Assembly (NCBI GenBank): GCA_037178855.1
Contig: JASJZC010000007.1
Span: forward strand, 1,178,001-1,242,000
Length of the DNA stretch: 64,000 bases
Direction of reading: 5' to 3'
DNA from: Oscheius sp. JU75
Lineage: Eukaryota; Nematoda; Chromadorea; Rhabditida; Rhabditidae
Shown: positions 33,686-45,710 of the stretch, piece after piece
Layout of the letters: each line of letters starts with the position of its first letter
Numbering within the stretch: position 1 is the first letter of the stretch
Made by a program: the position numbers and the translations under genes
Notes under the pieces: generated by a model
What the model was told of the DNA's origin: nothing
What the model saw: the letters and a program-made list of their open reading frames with translations, nothing else
Databases searched by the model: none

Positions 33686-34011
33686 TATTTTTGGTTTCAA
33701 TGGATCTAAAAAAGACTTAAATTGTAAAAATATGGACCCTGTTTAAATGCAAACATCGTCATTTGAGATCGTGAGACACCAATGTTTAATTCTTCCGTAT
33801 TAAGTCATCCAAAAACTGTTTAAAAGGCTCGATTAGCATATCTGCCGAACTAATCAGGGCTTCCGATTTTAATGATTCCACTAGTCCCTAAACAATTTAA
33901 CCCTTTTTAGGATCGCATTGCATCAACAGGAAGCGGTGATATAACACACGAAACTTGGAAATTGTTAGTAATCGATTATGTTGATCGCCAATATGTCAAT
34001 CTAGTTCTAAA

Positions 34012-34175
34012 CGCCCAAAAGTCTCTCTGTCTGTCTAAAGCTAAAGCTCTAATTGCCAAATTGTCAGTTACTTAGTGACAGCAATTACTGTTTGAAAGAC
34101 AAGACAAATCGAATCAGTTTGGGATACAGCGTCTAGGGAGAACGTTGTCCCTGTTACTGTAGCTTGACTGGAACA
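34012..34175 (-). repeat. Dispersed repeat family A, degenerate inverted copy
   Basis: The reverse complement reads caagctacagtaacagggac, aacgttctccc, then aactgattcgatttgtcttg and a gacagacagagagac tail, collinear with the 3' half of the copies at 22.5-24.2 kb. It lies between the collagen gene and the right inverted-repeat arm. Confidence 0.7.
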
Positions 34176-34254
34176 TTTCTATCTGTCATGAGCTCTAACG
34201 GGTCATCAGCCAAACTTGTTCTTCTAAAAGTGAATAGTGCATGAGTTTTATGTC

Positions 34255-34488
34255 TTTGTAGTATTCTTCCATTTTGTTCGTCATAGTTCTCTAGCGTGGG
34301 ATATAATGCTTGGACTTTCGACTTGAGGATGAGGAAGAATAATGAACACTAAGTTCTTTTTTTTTATGAGGATCACCATAGATTTTGATTGAAAACATGT
34401 TCGCATATGAGTAATAGTTCTTAACTGATCTCCTACATCATGTTTAACATTTACTGAAAATTTCTGCAAAAGCTTATAGTATTGTAAG
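34255..34488 (-). repeat. Right arm of 234-bp inverted repeat
   Basis: Reverse complement of 30748-30981 with the same length and sharp ends. The spacer between arms is about 3.3 kb and contains the collagen gene, the Tc3-like element and a repeat-A fragment. Confidence 0.92.
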
Positions 34489-34871
34489 CGTTCGAAGGCT
34501 AATTTGCAATGTCTGAAAGAGCTGAGACAGAACATTTGTACAGAACGGCCGCTCTGCCATTCTAGTAGTACGAGTACGACAGTCTCTGAAGATGCACCTG
34601 ACGTTATCACTTTTCAAGCATTTCCAAAAAATTTTCGTTGCAAGAGGCAGCAGAGTATGATTTGATGAGAATCCTGGGACCTGACTCTGCGTCGTCATAT
34701 TGAACATGTTTGATTTGAAGGCCTTGCCCTCGAACCATCTTAGTAACCTACAAAGGGAACTGCATGCTGGTCTGCTCTGCTTATCATGTCTTTCACCTGA
34801 TAACAGTTAACCTATCGAACCGAGCCTCGGCACCAATGAGCAACAAATTTCTTTCCAAGCTTTTATTGATT

Positions 34872-37508
34872 TCACATAGATTCATAGCTTCCTCTTCTTT
34901 TTAGCCTTTTACAGATCACGTACAAGATACATGAGAGCACTATGACCAATACTCCAAGGGAAACGAAAGTTAGGGTTCGCCAGAGAGCTGAAAATGCTTT
35001 GTACAAACGAGTTTTGATCATTTACATGATGTTGACGCGTTTTTCAAAAAGTTGACATGATCTTGCCATAATCGTTTGATTTCTATAGCTACCGGATAGG
35101 TTTTCTCGTAAAACTCCGACTTGTTTGACCATTCTGAAGTATACGCATAGACCATCTCCGCAGAAATGAAGCTGTCTATTCTACGGGGAAAGCTCTCAGA
35201 TAGTCGCGCTTTTCCGGCAAGCCTGTAAATCAGAATAGTAAAAAAAAAAGAATCAGAATGAAAGAAAAGAGCACCTGCTAACATTTTGGAAAAACTGTGC
35301 GACCTGGTTGTAGTACCCTTTTCGGAGTCCAGGCATCTTTAACTTTTCATCGAAATCTGTAGCTTTTGTTTTTAAACATTTCCAAACGTTTGCATACCAA
35401 TAACAAAGTATTCTCTTCTATTCTTGTTCCAAGGGATCCATTTCTGCTCTTTATACATAGGGTTTCCAAAGTTCACAAAATTTGCAATGATTCCGGAATA
35501 CATCTTCTCCCTTTGAAAATCTCCTTCATTATACTCGCTATAGTTTCCCCACATCATATATCTCTGAACATCCGTTACACGAAAAGGTCAAGAATACCAA
35601 GTCTTCGGCATGCCGAGGGGTCTGCACGGATGCATTCCACCAGTATCGCTCTCCTTTGACAGGATATTCAAAACTGTACATGTACACAGTCCCATTTTCA
35701 GAGAATTTGTCGGCAAAACGGATTGCTGGATAGTAATAGACTTGGTCGTCGTTCAAGCTGTCGGCTCTAGTGACTGAAAACTTTTTTTAAAAATAAGTTG
35801 TTTAAGCAAATTCGAAAAGTTACTATACTTACCTTCTTTATATTCTTTGTTGCACAAGTTTCTGTACTCTTCAGGATGCCCAAAATGATATTCATAAGCT
35901 TGTGAAGTACACAAGGAGTCGAGTTTTTCCAAATCGACAACCCCTTGAAAATCAATCAAGCTTCTTGTTGTTTTCACTTCTGCAGTAAGAGTTCCCATCA
36001 AGTACTTTCTTCTCGGTAATTTTCTTTTCATAAGTTTCTCAAAAGTGTTGGGGAAAACTCCATCAGGGCCGTCGACCCACACTCCTTCTAGCATTTCAAC
36101 TTCATTGTCCATGTCAAATTGAGTGGCATGAAGTTGCTTCCAAGATTTCGTCCGCATGCAGTTTTCAACTTGGATCACATCCTCTGTCGTTAAAAAATTT
36201 TCATCACTGTCGGCACATTTTAACTTTTGAGCCATTTTTCTGGACCACAGTGTGTTGGCTTCTGAAAAGAAATATTCTACCAACGAAAGTGTTTACCACT
36301 ATTTCTTTCTCCCCAGAATGGTGTACTCATTAGAAGAACTTGATCATAGATGCCGTCGATTACCCCTGCCATGATAATCTGCAAATTTCCACCTGACACA
36401 GTGAAAATCACCTCTAAAACAGATTGTGCACCAGAGCTATGACCAGCAAATGTGACTCGCTTTGGATCACCTCCAAAATTGGTAATTTCTCGTTGAATCC
36501 ATTTCATGCCAAAAATTACATCTGAAAAGTATTACGCTTGAGAGTGACTATTTTGTTGCGTGAATCTAGAAAGGAAATTCCAAGAAAAGTTCTCAAAACA
36601 CGATGGACTTGGAGGGAATAGAATCGTGGCTCTGTTTTTCTTTGTTTTCCCCTCTGGTCAGCTGGTGATTGATTGATAGTCGTTTTTAGCCATGACTTCT
36701 GCGATAAAACAGAGAGACTTCAAACATAACAAGCGTGTGTCACAAAAACTGCATATACCACGATTGCACAGGTTCGAATCGGTTGATGTTTTCAATTGTG
36801 GTGCCAAATTCAGCCATCCGAAAACTCCAAGTCGAAATTGTAAGTGTACGAAAACTACTTTTCGCTCCTTAAAACATTTTGCAATATGAAATGGTGAATG
36901 GAACGTTGTTTGCATAGTTGTTGATGATGTCTTCTTCGGGAGTTTTCTCTGGAGCCAAAAAAAATCTGGCACCTCCATGAACAAAAGCCATCACGGAGCA
37001 ATTTTTCTTCAATACGTCATAAGTTTTTGTGACCAGATTCCTACGTGAATTAGGCAAAATTCGCTTGTGAAGACGTTAGTTTGGAGACAATCTTCCGCCA
37101 TTTTGGTCTGATTATTACGCATTTTGCTGAAATCTGAATTTTTCGGGCGTACTGACCGTTGAACCTAAAACACCAAGTTAAAACTCACTGGAGAGGCTGT
37201 GGGCACGAAATATAGTCAATTGCGTCTTTTGTTCCTGTCCACCGGCTCAGAGGAACAGCATCCTTAAATCTGAACACAGCTAGTTTCAAAACAGGTAGAT
37301 TTTACCTATTAGGACCCGTTATTGGTTCAGCTATTGGAATTCCAAGAAAGGCATAACCAGTCTTTCCACGAGGAGATACGACCGCTTTTCCGCGGATTGA
37401 ACCATAGCTGAAGAACATACAGCAGGAAACTCAGTCTTACCTCAATGTAACGATTGTATAATCAGCAGAAACATACAAAACATGCAAAAGAATGTACAAC
37501 AGCGACAT
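34872..37508 (-). CDS. Membrane-anchored carboxylesterase (type B, cholinesterase-like)
   Basis: ATG at 37508 opens a signal peptide (MSLLYILLHVLYVSA) followed, across a short intron, by YGSIRGKAVVSPRGKTGYAF and FLGIPIAEP, the standard start of the alpha/beta-hydrolase carboxylesterase fold. Further exons contain EDCLQTNVF (the EDCLYLN motif), FVHGGA (oxyanion hole), GVFGWLNLAP, FGGDPKRVTFAGHSSGAQS with nucleophile Ser in GHSSG, and late RHAEDLVFLTF with the catalytic His. The last exon has one TM helix (FVSLGVLVIVLSCILYVI) and a basic tail ending YESM at 34872. Many exons are separated by short introns; the exact internal exon list was not fixed. Activity on carboxyl esters at the cell surface is inferred; the anchor recalls nematode CES/gliotactin-type proteins. 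Some loops look divergent, so loss of catalysis is possible. Confidence 0.88.
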
Positions 37509-38066
37509 TCAGACCTGAAGTTAAGCTATCGGACAGTGACGAGCGAAAAGTCTTATCACTGGTTATATGTTGCGAACTGCAGAAGATGCCCTGTAGATCA
37601 AAAAGGTCAATTGCATATTCACAAGAATAGCGACGATATGGTGAGAAACTATCCATCAAAAATGTTGATTTAAACAATAAACATTACAATCCAATCACAA
37701 GTGCACAGGCCACATGTGGGCAGACTCCCGTCTTACAGTTTCCGATCAATCTCTCATATTTCACTACAGTTTAGGTTGACATCAACCGTCTCCGACGCAT
37801 CCGTCCATTTTCCATCAATTTGCATTGCCGGCTGCCCCGTCTCGTAATAAAAAATGGCTTCCAGTGGATTCATTGGGACAAAAGCCAAGTTCTAGAGCGC
37901 ATCCAAAATTGACTTGCCATCCAATCTAGGCAATAACTGTTTCCAAGCAACAAAACTTCTGGACAACATAACTTGCTCGTTTTTGTTTCGTGGCCTCGGA
38001 CAAACAAACAACAAACAAATAAACAGAGTCCGCCACAGAAATCATTACCTTTAGCTAGTAGAGACA

Positions 38067-38249
38067 ACCGTCTACGACGGCTTCGCCGTCCCTTGGCCTT
38101 GACTTAGCATTGACAACAGACGGCTGCGCCGCTTCTCCAATAGCCTAAGTTTCCGCTATAGCTGACTTGTCAACTTAATTCTCGACATGCCATGACTTGA
38201 AAGCTTTTTTCTCGTGGTGACGCACGGACACCATTGTACTTTAGTAGTA
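38067..38249 (+). repeat. Dispersed repeat family B copy
   Basis: Begins with the hairpin gacggcttcgccgtc and contains acggctgcgccgcttctcc, atagctgacttgtcaactt and a terminal cacggacaccattgtacttt followed by agtagtag. It is homologous to 6986-7184 over its length. Confidence 0.65.
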
Positions 38250-38259
38250 GAGAGATCCA

Positions 38260-40490
38260 TTTCTGGGTGTTGCACTCTTGGAAAGCTCTGAAACCTTTCT
38301 ATACGAGTGTAGTGTCCTAAAAGTCAGTTTCGGTGCAAGCTTAAGCAGTTAGCTGAAAACAGTTTCGTGGCAACTTTAGACGATGGTTTTCCTGAAACGA
38401 ACAACTCCTCCAAAATAGGTTTCGCTTCCTTTTTAATGAAGACTCAAAAGTAATCTTTGTCGTTGCAATATTTAAAGTATTAAGTCCTCTCTCCGTCAGC
38501 TATCCGATTATAGCTAGTTCTTTTTGAGATTATCCAATGGTGCCCTCTTTCATCTCTCAAAATTGTTCGGTCTTTTCATTTGTCTAATAGAATACTTCAA
38601 TTGACGAGAGACACAAATCTGCTGTCATGGGAGGATAAACTTGCGGATTGTCTTGAAATACACGCAACAATCTTCGTATGAGTGACATTCATACTGTACT
38701 TAGAAAATAGACACAGCCGGAATTTAACCGACGTCTAGCACTTTTCTAGTCTGAAAATTCAAACAACACTGATTCTTCTCCAGATTTTATTGGCAGCCGT
38801 ATTGCTTAATACTGAACATACATCTCATCTCCTCAATGCCTAATAATTTGCTTTTTATGTTATGTGACTGTTCTTGTTATGATTTGTGGGAAGTGGCCGC
38901 ATTGACTTCTTTCTAGGCTCCTGTGTGCATCTTTTCTGTTCGACAAATGTTTTCACAGCTTAAGTGAACTGCGGCTAGATTACATTGTGGTTTGAGATGA
39001 GATGTATGTTTAGCTGTATGAAGGGCGTTTTTTTTACGTCTTTCGATGTGTCTTTCCCTTCTACAAGGTTCTTTATTAGGAAAATGACAATAAAACAACG
39101 TGTTCTTCTCATTTTGTGAGTCTACTTTCCAAATGTTTGTGTAAACGATTGCATTAACACGGTTCATGCGTCAATCGACAATTTCTATCACGCTACTCGT
39201 TTTCCCTTGAGAAACTCTCTTTATTACTTTAGGAACTCTACTACAGAGAAGATATTTGAAATTTTTGTGTATATATAAATACTATTTCCTCACGGAAATC
39301 CGATAACGTCAGAGAGCACCTTTTTTACCATCTAAAACCATGTTTAGTGTGAAACTTTTCGCTCGTCGTTCACAAGAGAGTTCTTTTTTTTGCAAAAAGA
39401 GTAGTATAGTAAAATAGACTGAGATTCTGTCCAGCAATTGGAAAAGATTCAGACACCTTCAAGCGGAAAACAAATTTAAACTTTTTTGCACTATCCGACA
39501 GTGTGCAAGCATTCAACACTTTTTTCCACATTACTTTGAACAAAATCAACGATCGAAAGATGCGGAAATTCTCTTGGCCATTTGCCAACTTTCGTACCTG
39601 AGTGTTGTTTACTTGGTATGATCCGAACATCCGTTTTCCCAGGCTTTGTTTCGCACCCTTTGTTCGCGGCACTCTTTACAATCTTGGACACCTAGTACCT
39701 ACCAGGCTGCGCGCGACCGACTCAAGTTTGAACTCTGTAAAACGTTTCGAAACCGTCATGCTAGTTGCCGCAGCACAGACACTGATTATACGCAGTTTCA
39801 CACCATTTATGAGTCGCTGGCATGTGAACCGCAGTGAGGGAGCAAATATCAAGCGTCTATCTACATCGTGCTAATAATTGGTTGTCTTTGAAATCTCTAT
39901 TGTTGTCGTCGTCTTTGTAGATCACAGTAGTTGAATGACCATACTCCCTTTTTCAAATAGACTTCACTGCGTTCTCTACTCACAAACGTCCAAACGTTTT
40001 TCCGTTACTTCCCATTTTGGGGCACAAGACCATGTGATTTAGAATCGATGGTTTTTTTTTCTGTTCAGATTTCATTGTGACAGACTCACGAACGTTCACA
40101 AGAACTGGTTGATTCATTATTCCAAGCAATCATGTCAGCGACAGATTCTTATTTGTTTGAAACCACTCCATTTTTGTTTGATCGGTAAAATCTTACCTAT
40201 GTTACAATCCCAGTGAACGTTTCATTGAGTCAGATAGCTAGCGTGTCTGAACAAAATCGATTTATGCACTTGACCACAGGAAAACTGTCGTCACACGTCT
40301 CTTTTCTTTGTTTTTCCATCAAAGTCAGTTTGTTTCGCTCCCTCCTAAAGGTACAAGTCTTTGCTGCGTACAAAAATGAAATCCTTTCTGCGGGTCGTTC
40401 GTTTGGCCGGGTTGCTTGGTCATCGCCCACTCAATTTGATGGTTATTAATTACTCCAGTATCTCTATTCTGCTTCTTATTTCTTCCAATA
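38260..40490. other. Intergenic interval
   Basis: No gene was supported. A Lys/Gly-rich minus-strand frame near 39600-39690 and plus-strand frames near 39600-39870 lack convincing exon boundaries and family motifs. The sequence is AT-rich with many short homopolymers. Confidence 0.4.
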
Positions 40491-40491
40491 T

Positions 40492-40501
40492 ATTCTTTCA
40501 G
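40492..40501 (+). promoter_or_regulatory. Likely spliced-leader trans-splice acceptor
   Basis: The pyrimidine-rich ATTCTTTCAG directly abuts the ATG at 40502 with no upstream coding exon that fits. In nematodes this pattern usually marks spliced-leader addition. Confidence 0.5.
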
Positions 40502-41562
40502 ATGGGAGACAAGCCTGAAGCTGCCACTGCCATGCCCATCATGGTCGTGCCTTATTCAAACCTGAAGCTGATCATGCAGAAGGTAGCCTATTTTGATTGA
40601 ACTGTAAACCTGACTTCAGATCTCCATTTTGGAGCGTGTCCGAATACAAAAAACTTGCAAGGCCCTCATGAATGTCGCCGATACCAACATGAAGGACAAA
40701 ATCATTTGGGCTCAAAATATGGTCGTGGTTATCGACACAAGGGTAAGTTTATAGACATGACTGGGGAAAAATAATAACAACTCCCCACAGCAATGTTTCA
40801 CTTGTTGGCTTCAGGACAAGGGTGGTGTTCCAAATAGTGCATCGATCACAACTTATCTTCACAAAGAAAAGAAGATGGAGAAAACTTTCCCGCTTGCTGA
40901 ACTTTTGGAGCAGATCCAGAATTACAAGAACTTCTACTTTCAGAAGATTGCCATCGTCGCTAAGGTACGAGTTTTATTATTGTCTAGCAAAACTTTCGCC
41001 ATGTGTCGTAGGAGCGCGAGATAGTCACGGGATCCAAATGGAATATCTGAGTTTGACGTCATGTGTAGCGATAAAACGAACTTCAAATCTTTTTTATCTC
41101 TGAGATTACAGAACCGGGACGCAATTCAAGACAGGATCCTGATCAAGGCGATTCTGAAGGCTAAGTGGAGCGCTCACTGCTTGAACTACCATTACCGGGT
41201 ACCCTTCGGTGATGTCACGGCTTTTCCCAGCATCCCTGGCATCAAGGGCATTGAACTCATCTTCTATAATGACGTCGACTACACTGAGGTGATAATTTCA
41301 AAGTTGTTGAATTTGTGGATTTAAGGAACACGTGGCTGGTCGCATTGCATTATACTTTGGAGAGCGGTTGATGATCATGCAAACATCAGTTCCATCTCTT
41401 GCAATGACTCCGCCTCTTGGCCTGGGAGCTGAAACCTTGGCTCTCCACGGAATCGAGGCTCTTCGAGTTGAGGGTTGGGAGCAGCTTCACTATTCTGGAA
41501 AGTCTGGTGAGACTAGCTATGCTGTCTCAGAGGATGCTGCTTCAAAAAATTATGTTGCCTAG
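40502..41562 (+). CDS. Unknown 255-aa protein
   Basis: Five exons (40502-40582, 40620-40742, 40815-40964, 41112-41288, 41326-41562) join in phase 0 at every junction, with introns of 37, 72, 147 and 37 nt. The soluble protein has no signal peptide or membrane helix. Features seen are an N-terminal ILERVRIQKTCKALMNVAD helix, a KEKKMEKTFPLAELLEQIQN helix, YHYRVPFGDVTAFPSIPGIK, IALYFGERLMIMQTSVPSL, and a Ser/Ala-rich end. The first helix vaguely recalls an F-box (R..CK..), but length and spacing are not convincing. I do not recognise a family. Clean phase, consistent splice sites and a leader acceptor at the start make it a firm gene. Confidence 0.8.
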
Positions 41563-43080
41563 GTTCGTGTCAAAGAGCATGTTGTGATTTCGTAATTTTC
41601 TGCTATGTTTCACTTAGATAAAGTGTTAAAAGCTGGTCTGTTCTGTGTGTAAGTTAGTTTCTGTTCCAACGAAACAGATTTATCATCAGCTCGTTCTTTC
41701 TCATTCTGTTTTGAGGAAACGCAAATGATGCTGTTTTAAACGTTACCTCAACCGTTCTCAGCTATGTATGGGTTTCCTAACCCCATTTCTTCCAGGCTAT
41801 ATAATCTTTAAGGGCCGAAATGTGGCAAATGCTGAGCTCTCCAGTTCATCCCAAATTAACTTGTCCCATAATAATGGTAGCAACAATAACTTTCGCATTG
41901 TTGTTGGTCGCGGACGGACGAACCGGCGGACAGACGGACAGACACCATTGCCCTTTAATAGTAGAAAGATCAGCTGTCTGGCGACATTGCTCTGGATAAA
42001 GTTAGGAGCGTCGAAGTGTCAAAACTGTGGGCAATCGAAAGCACTTGTCAGAAAGCTGAATGACGCTTTACGTGGTAGAGTAGCGTGCTCTTTCATTTGA
42101 TTGGCTCTTATACTCTCAACTATTCCTCCGAACTCCTTTTCCCACCTCTACAATGAGTTCTCGCTCACTCATCCAATTGGATCAATTGAGATGAAAATTT
42201 ATAGCGCTATCCCCCTCTCTCTTATACTGGGTCTTTGCCATTTGCTATCGTCCCTGCTATGGAAAAATCTTCACATTTTCAAACTTTTTTTTATGGGTTT
42301 TTGTCGAAATTCCTCAACCTGTTGTAAAACCCTGCGAGTAACTTGCTTCGGCACCCCATGTTGCAATTTTTAATTTTTTCAATTCAATTTTACGAAAAAG
42401 AAGAGAAGTCAACAAAAGAGTCAAAAAGAATAATAAAATGGACAAAAAAACAGTGAAAATGATATTGGGGGCAATTAGGCATACTGTAGCGCCATTTTCG
42501 TAAACAAATTCTCGGCATCGCACCTTGTGCACGTATCAGATCTTTCATTTTTCCTTTTTATTAAATAACAATAGAAATGACTGTTCTTGTAACCACTGTT
42601 CGTAGGGCAGACGGCTATTATAAGAAGATAGTCTAATGTGAATTGAGAGTCTGTCTGTGTCTATCCTACGATATATTACCGTTCACTAACAGTTCGAATA
42701 CTAGATTATTGATTGGGTATATGGAGATATAAGAGGCACACATAATTACAGCGAGAAAACCACTCATACACACACGCGCAAACTAGAGTCAAGGGTTCCT
42801 CCTCTTGGAGGCGGGGAATCTGATCAAACGGTCGGGAGCGACAACCACTATATGATTAAAGAACGCATATAGCGATACAAAACAAGTTGAAGTGGAATGG
42901 GGTGGGTAGAACTGTGACATAGACAAAACTCTAGTGAAACAAAAAATGGTCAGTTTCCTCTCAACGCTTTCGCAAAGTATCTGGTTCTTCATTCTGTCGA
43001 GAAAGTCTGACTTCTCCCTTACTAAGCGTAATGCTTGCCACGCTGGAATCAGAGGACCGATTACCTGAAAACATCTAATT
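41563..43080. other. Intergenic interval with repeat fragment
   Basis: The segment at about 41911-41970 (ggacggacgaaccggcggac, then gacaccattgccctttaata) matches the end of dispersed repeat family B. No gene was supported in the remainder. Confidence 0.45.
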
Positions 43081-43087
43081 CGTGTTG

Positions 43088-44423
43088 TCACCTATCTTTC
43101 CTACCAAACAAAACTTTAAGAGCAGCTCGACGATACTCCCTAATACAACAGATGACGACAATTGGATCCAGAACTTTAGGAATGGAAGTGAGAAACGAGA
43201 AGATTGATGACATTTCTCCGAAAGTAAAATCTTTGCTGAAGAAGGGAACACAAAGATAGATCAGAGTTGGGAGGTGAACCAGAAAGACGGGGATTGTGGT
43301 CTAAAACTAGTTTTCGGTAATGAACAAACAAAAACCTGAATGATCAAAGTCACAAACATCTGCGTTTGCAGATTGGCTTCTTTGGCTAAGGATGTACTCT
43401 TTCTCATCCTGGAAATAGCCAGAAACAAATTGGTTCCAGAAAAAGAAATCAGAATGAGTGATGTCAGAACAAGAACATAGTGATTTATGATGACGCCCAT
43501 TCCACCAGGAGACAGCTTTCCTTCGAGATCATAGGCGCGAAGGAGAATATAGCCGATTTTGTCAGGTTCCTCGATTTGAAAAATTTCGCCGATTTTCGTT
43601 GTTAAGCTCTGAGTATTGTCTCTCACGAGAGTGAATATACTTTACCGGAGAAATGACGTTCCTAGTACAGAAGTATAGACCACATACAAAACAGAGTATA
43701 AAATGTATACTGTAGGGTATGCCAAGTATCAGACGCCATTTCCAGCCATTGGATATGTTAATGGCAATTTCTGGCCTGAAAGTCTTTGACAGTTTTGATC
43801 GAACTAGGATCAGTCGAGATCCGAATCCAAAAAGTTCAGAGGTTTAAGCATGAGACTGTTTGAGCTACTCTGGCTCTCTTTCGTGGTAAGTTTGTTTGCT
43901 ACCGTTTTTTCCAAACAACTTGTCATGGCGGAAAATTGCAGGTACTAATTGTGGATCTGATGCGTCAAAGTGCGAAGATGATTCGGCACTTACCTGCAGA
44001 CCACGATGAACCGGTACATAAAATGCACAACTACCAGCCCCATCCACAGTTCATAAAAGACACAGTACAAGCCGGCTACGAACCAGTTAATAGAAGTCCT
44101 TCCAAAGAGACCGTCGTGATTGAAAACAACCCAAGAGTTTTCCGCAATAAAGCTTATCTAGGTAAAATTCAATCAAGAGAACTTATACTATGACTTACCG
44201 GCATTCCAACGAGAACAATGACTGCATAGAACATCTCAAAGGTGGCAAACACTATGATCAGCCATTTGTAATAGCCAATCGAGCTCTTGGTGTAGTTTTT
44301 CACTATGTAGATGAGAATGTTGTTCAAGATGAGTGACATAATGGTGCAGAAACCTTGGAGGTAAGCGAAGATGTTTGAAGAAGCCGAGACCATCCTGAAA
44401 TCAGTTTGCTTTACAATATTCAT
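43088..44423 (-). CDS. Nematode Str-class seven-TM chemoreceptor, second gene
   Basis: From ATG at 44423, exon 1 encodes NIFAYLQGFCTIMSLILNN with the family loop SSIGYYKWLIIVFATFEMFY. Exon 2 (about 43940-44160) encodes FAGLYCVFYELWMGLVVVHF-type TM3 with the signature HFMYRFIVV, typical of Str receptors. Later exons give TM5 (VIINHYVLVLTSLILISF) followed by LAKEANLQTQMFVTLIIQ. The terminal exon, about 43088-43255, ends in PKVLDPIVVICCIREYRRAA, the Asp-Pro TM7 and basic helix. The stop is at 43088-43090. The role is presumably ligand recognition in sensory cilia. Exact internal boundaries were not all fixed. It is not adjacent to the other Str gene at 28.7-30.1 kb, so it is not a local tandem duplicate. 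Confidence 0.85.
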
Positions 44424-44489
44424 GGTGAAAATGAATGTGAACGACCTAAATGTGGAAACAGATAAACGAGTACGCTGAAATATCATAAC

Positions 44490-45180
44490 ACTACGTAAGT
44501 GACAAGTGTGTCAGAAGTCTCAATGCTATGACTATCATCATAAAAACAGGACTGTGTCTGTATAGGCTACTACAAAAACTAAGAGAAAACCCTTTTTGTT
44601 TTCGCCAGTACAAACACGTGTCTTCCACATCATAACAACTGAGAGTTACGAAATACTGAAAAGGTGTATGGAGAGCACAACAAACGTTTAGAGGAACTGG
44701 ATTCTTGATTTTTGATGGAAACTGAATTATGAAGCGTTTCGTTTATGACAGGAAACTTCTTGAAGTTTTAGAAGCAAGGCGTGAAGAAGGGCACTTTCAT
44801 CTAAAGCAAAAGATGTGTAGCAAAAAGACAGCACTTTGGTGAATCAACGGATTCGAAGTAAGACAAACAAAGTTAATCTATCACCTCAAATCAGTCATCG
44901 AGATCCTTTGCCGTTACTGGCAATGAGGGTGCATTTTGAGCGGCCAAGTTGTCTGAGTATGGAAAAGTGTTCAAAGCTAGAAAATAAGTTATTTTCGAGT
45001 GGAGGAAAAACCTTAGGTTTTTTTGTTCAGTTACTACAAAGCGACTTAAAATTCGACTTATTGTTGATTGTCTTATATTTATACCAACGGTTTAGCATTA
45101 TAGTGAGTAAAACTCCCGATACTCTTTAGGATCCTCGTTATTGCTGTAAATGAGTCTTGGTTGAAGTAGAGGAGAGGCGC
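44490..45180. other. Intergenic interval
   Basis: No gene was supported. It lies between the divergent Str receptor start and tRNA-Met. Confidence 0.4.
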
Positions 45181-45186
45181 CCTCAC

Positions 45187-45259
45187 GCTTCCTTGGCGCA
45201 GTCGGCAGCGCGTCAGTCTCATAATCTGAAGGTCGTGAGTTCGAGCCTCACAGGGAGCA
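45187..45259 (+). tRNA. tRNA-Met(CAU), elongator type
   Basis: Acceptor GCTTCCT pairs with AGGGAGC through one G-T pair, the anticodon loop is CTCATAA (CAT) on stem TCAGT/TCTGA (one T-T mismatch), and the T arm GTGAG-TTCGAGC-CTCAC is intact. The run of T after 45262 provides a Pol III terminator. Confidence 0.95.
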
Positions 45260-45710
45260 GTCTTTTTTTTGTTTGCACTCTAAGTTTTGTTGCAAAAAAA
45301 AAACAAACATTGCCTTATCTCCATTTGGAGGTAATCTCTGGCAGCTTATCCCTAAATTTTTGTGAAATACTTTCTATAGAGACATTACAGTTGTCCTTTA
45401 GACACGCAAGATTTGGTTTCTGAAAGACCGAGCTACTTTTTACTTTAGTTTATTTCCGGCACTTGTCACTATTTGTACGCCGCTAGAAAAACGAGATCTA
45501 AAAGAACTATACCTTTTTCACAGAATCGTGTCGTAACGATGAAACACTCTTACACTGTTTGTGACGCTTCCCTAAATGCTTTATAAGCACTCCGTGGTCT
45601 TCATTCCCTCCTTTCCAAGGATTCCCTCACGTTTTCACTAGTCAGGAGGAGCGCGATTCCTACCACTCCACTTTCTAGTTCTGAATTGGATTTCGACGCT
45701 TATCTTAAGA

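Noticed and set aside
34281-34707. Minus-strand frames over the right inverted-repeat arm
   Set aside because: They run through the non-coding 234-bp arm; the left arm does not preserve them as a gene.
36771-36790. GGTTCGAATC B-box-like motif
   Set aside because: No A box or cloverleaf surrounds it; it lies within an intron of the carboxylesterase gene.
39370-39874. Lys/Gly-rich frames near 39.6 kb as a gene
   Set aside because: The apparent start is GTG, the exon ends are not convincing, and no family features are seen.
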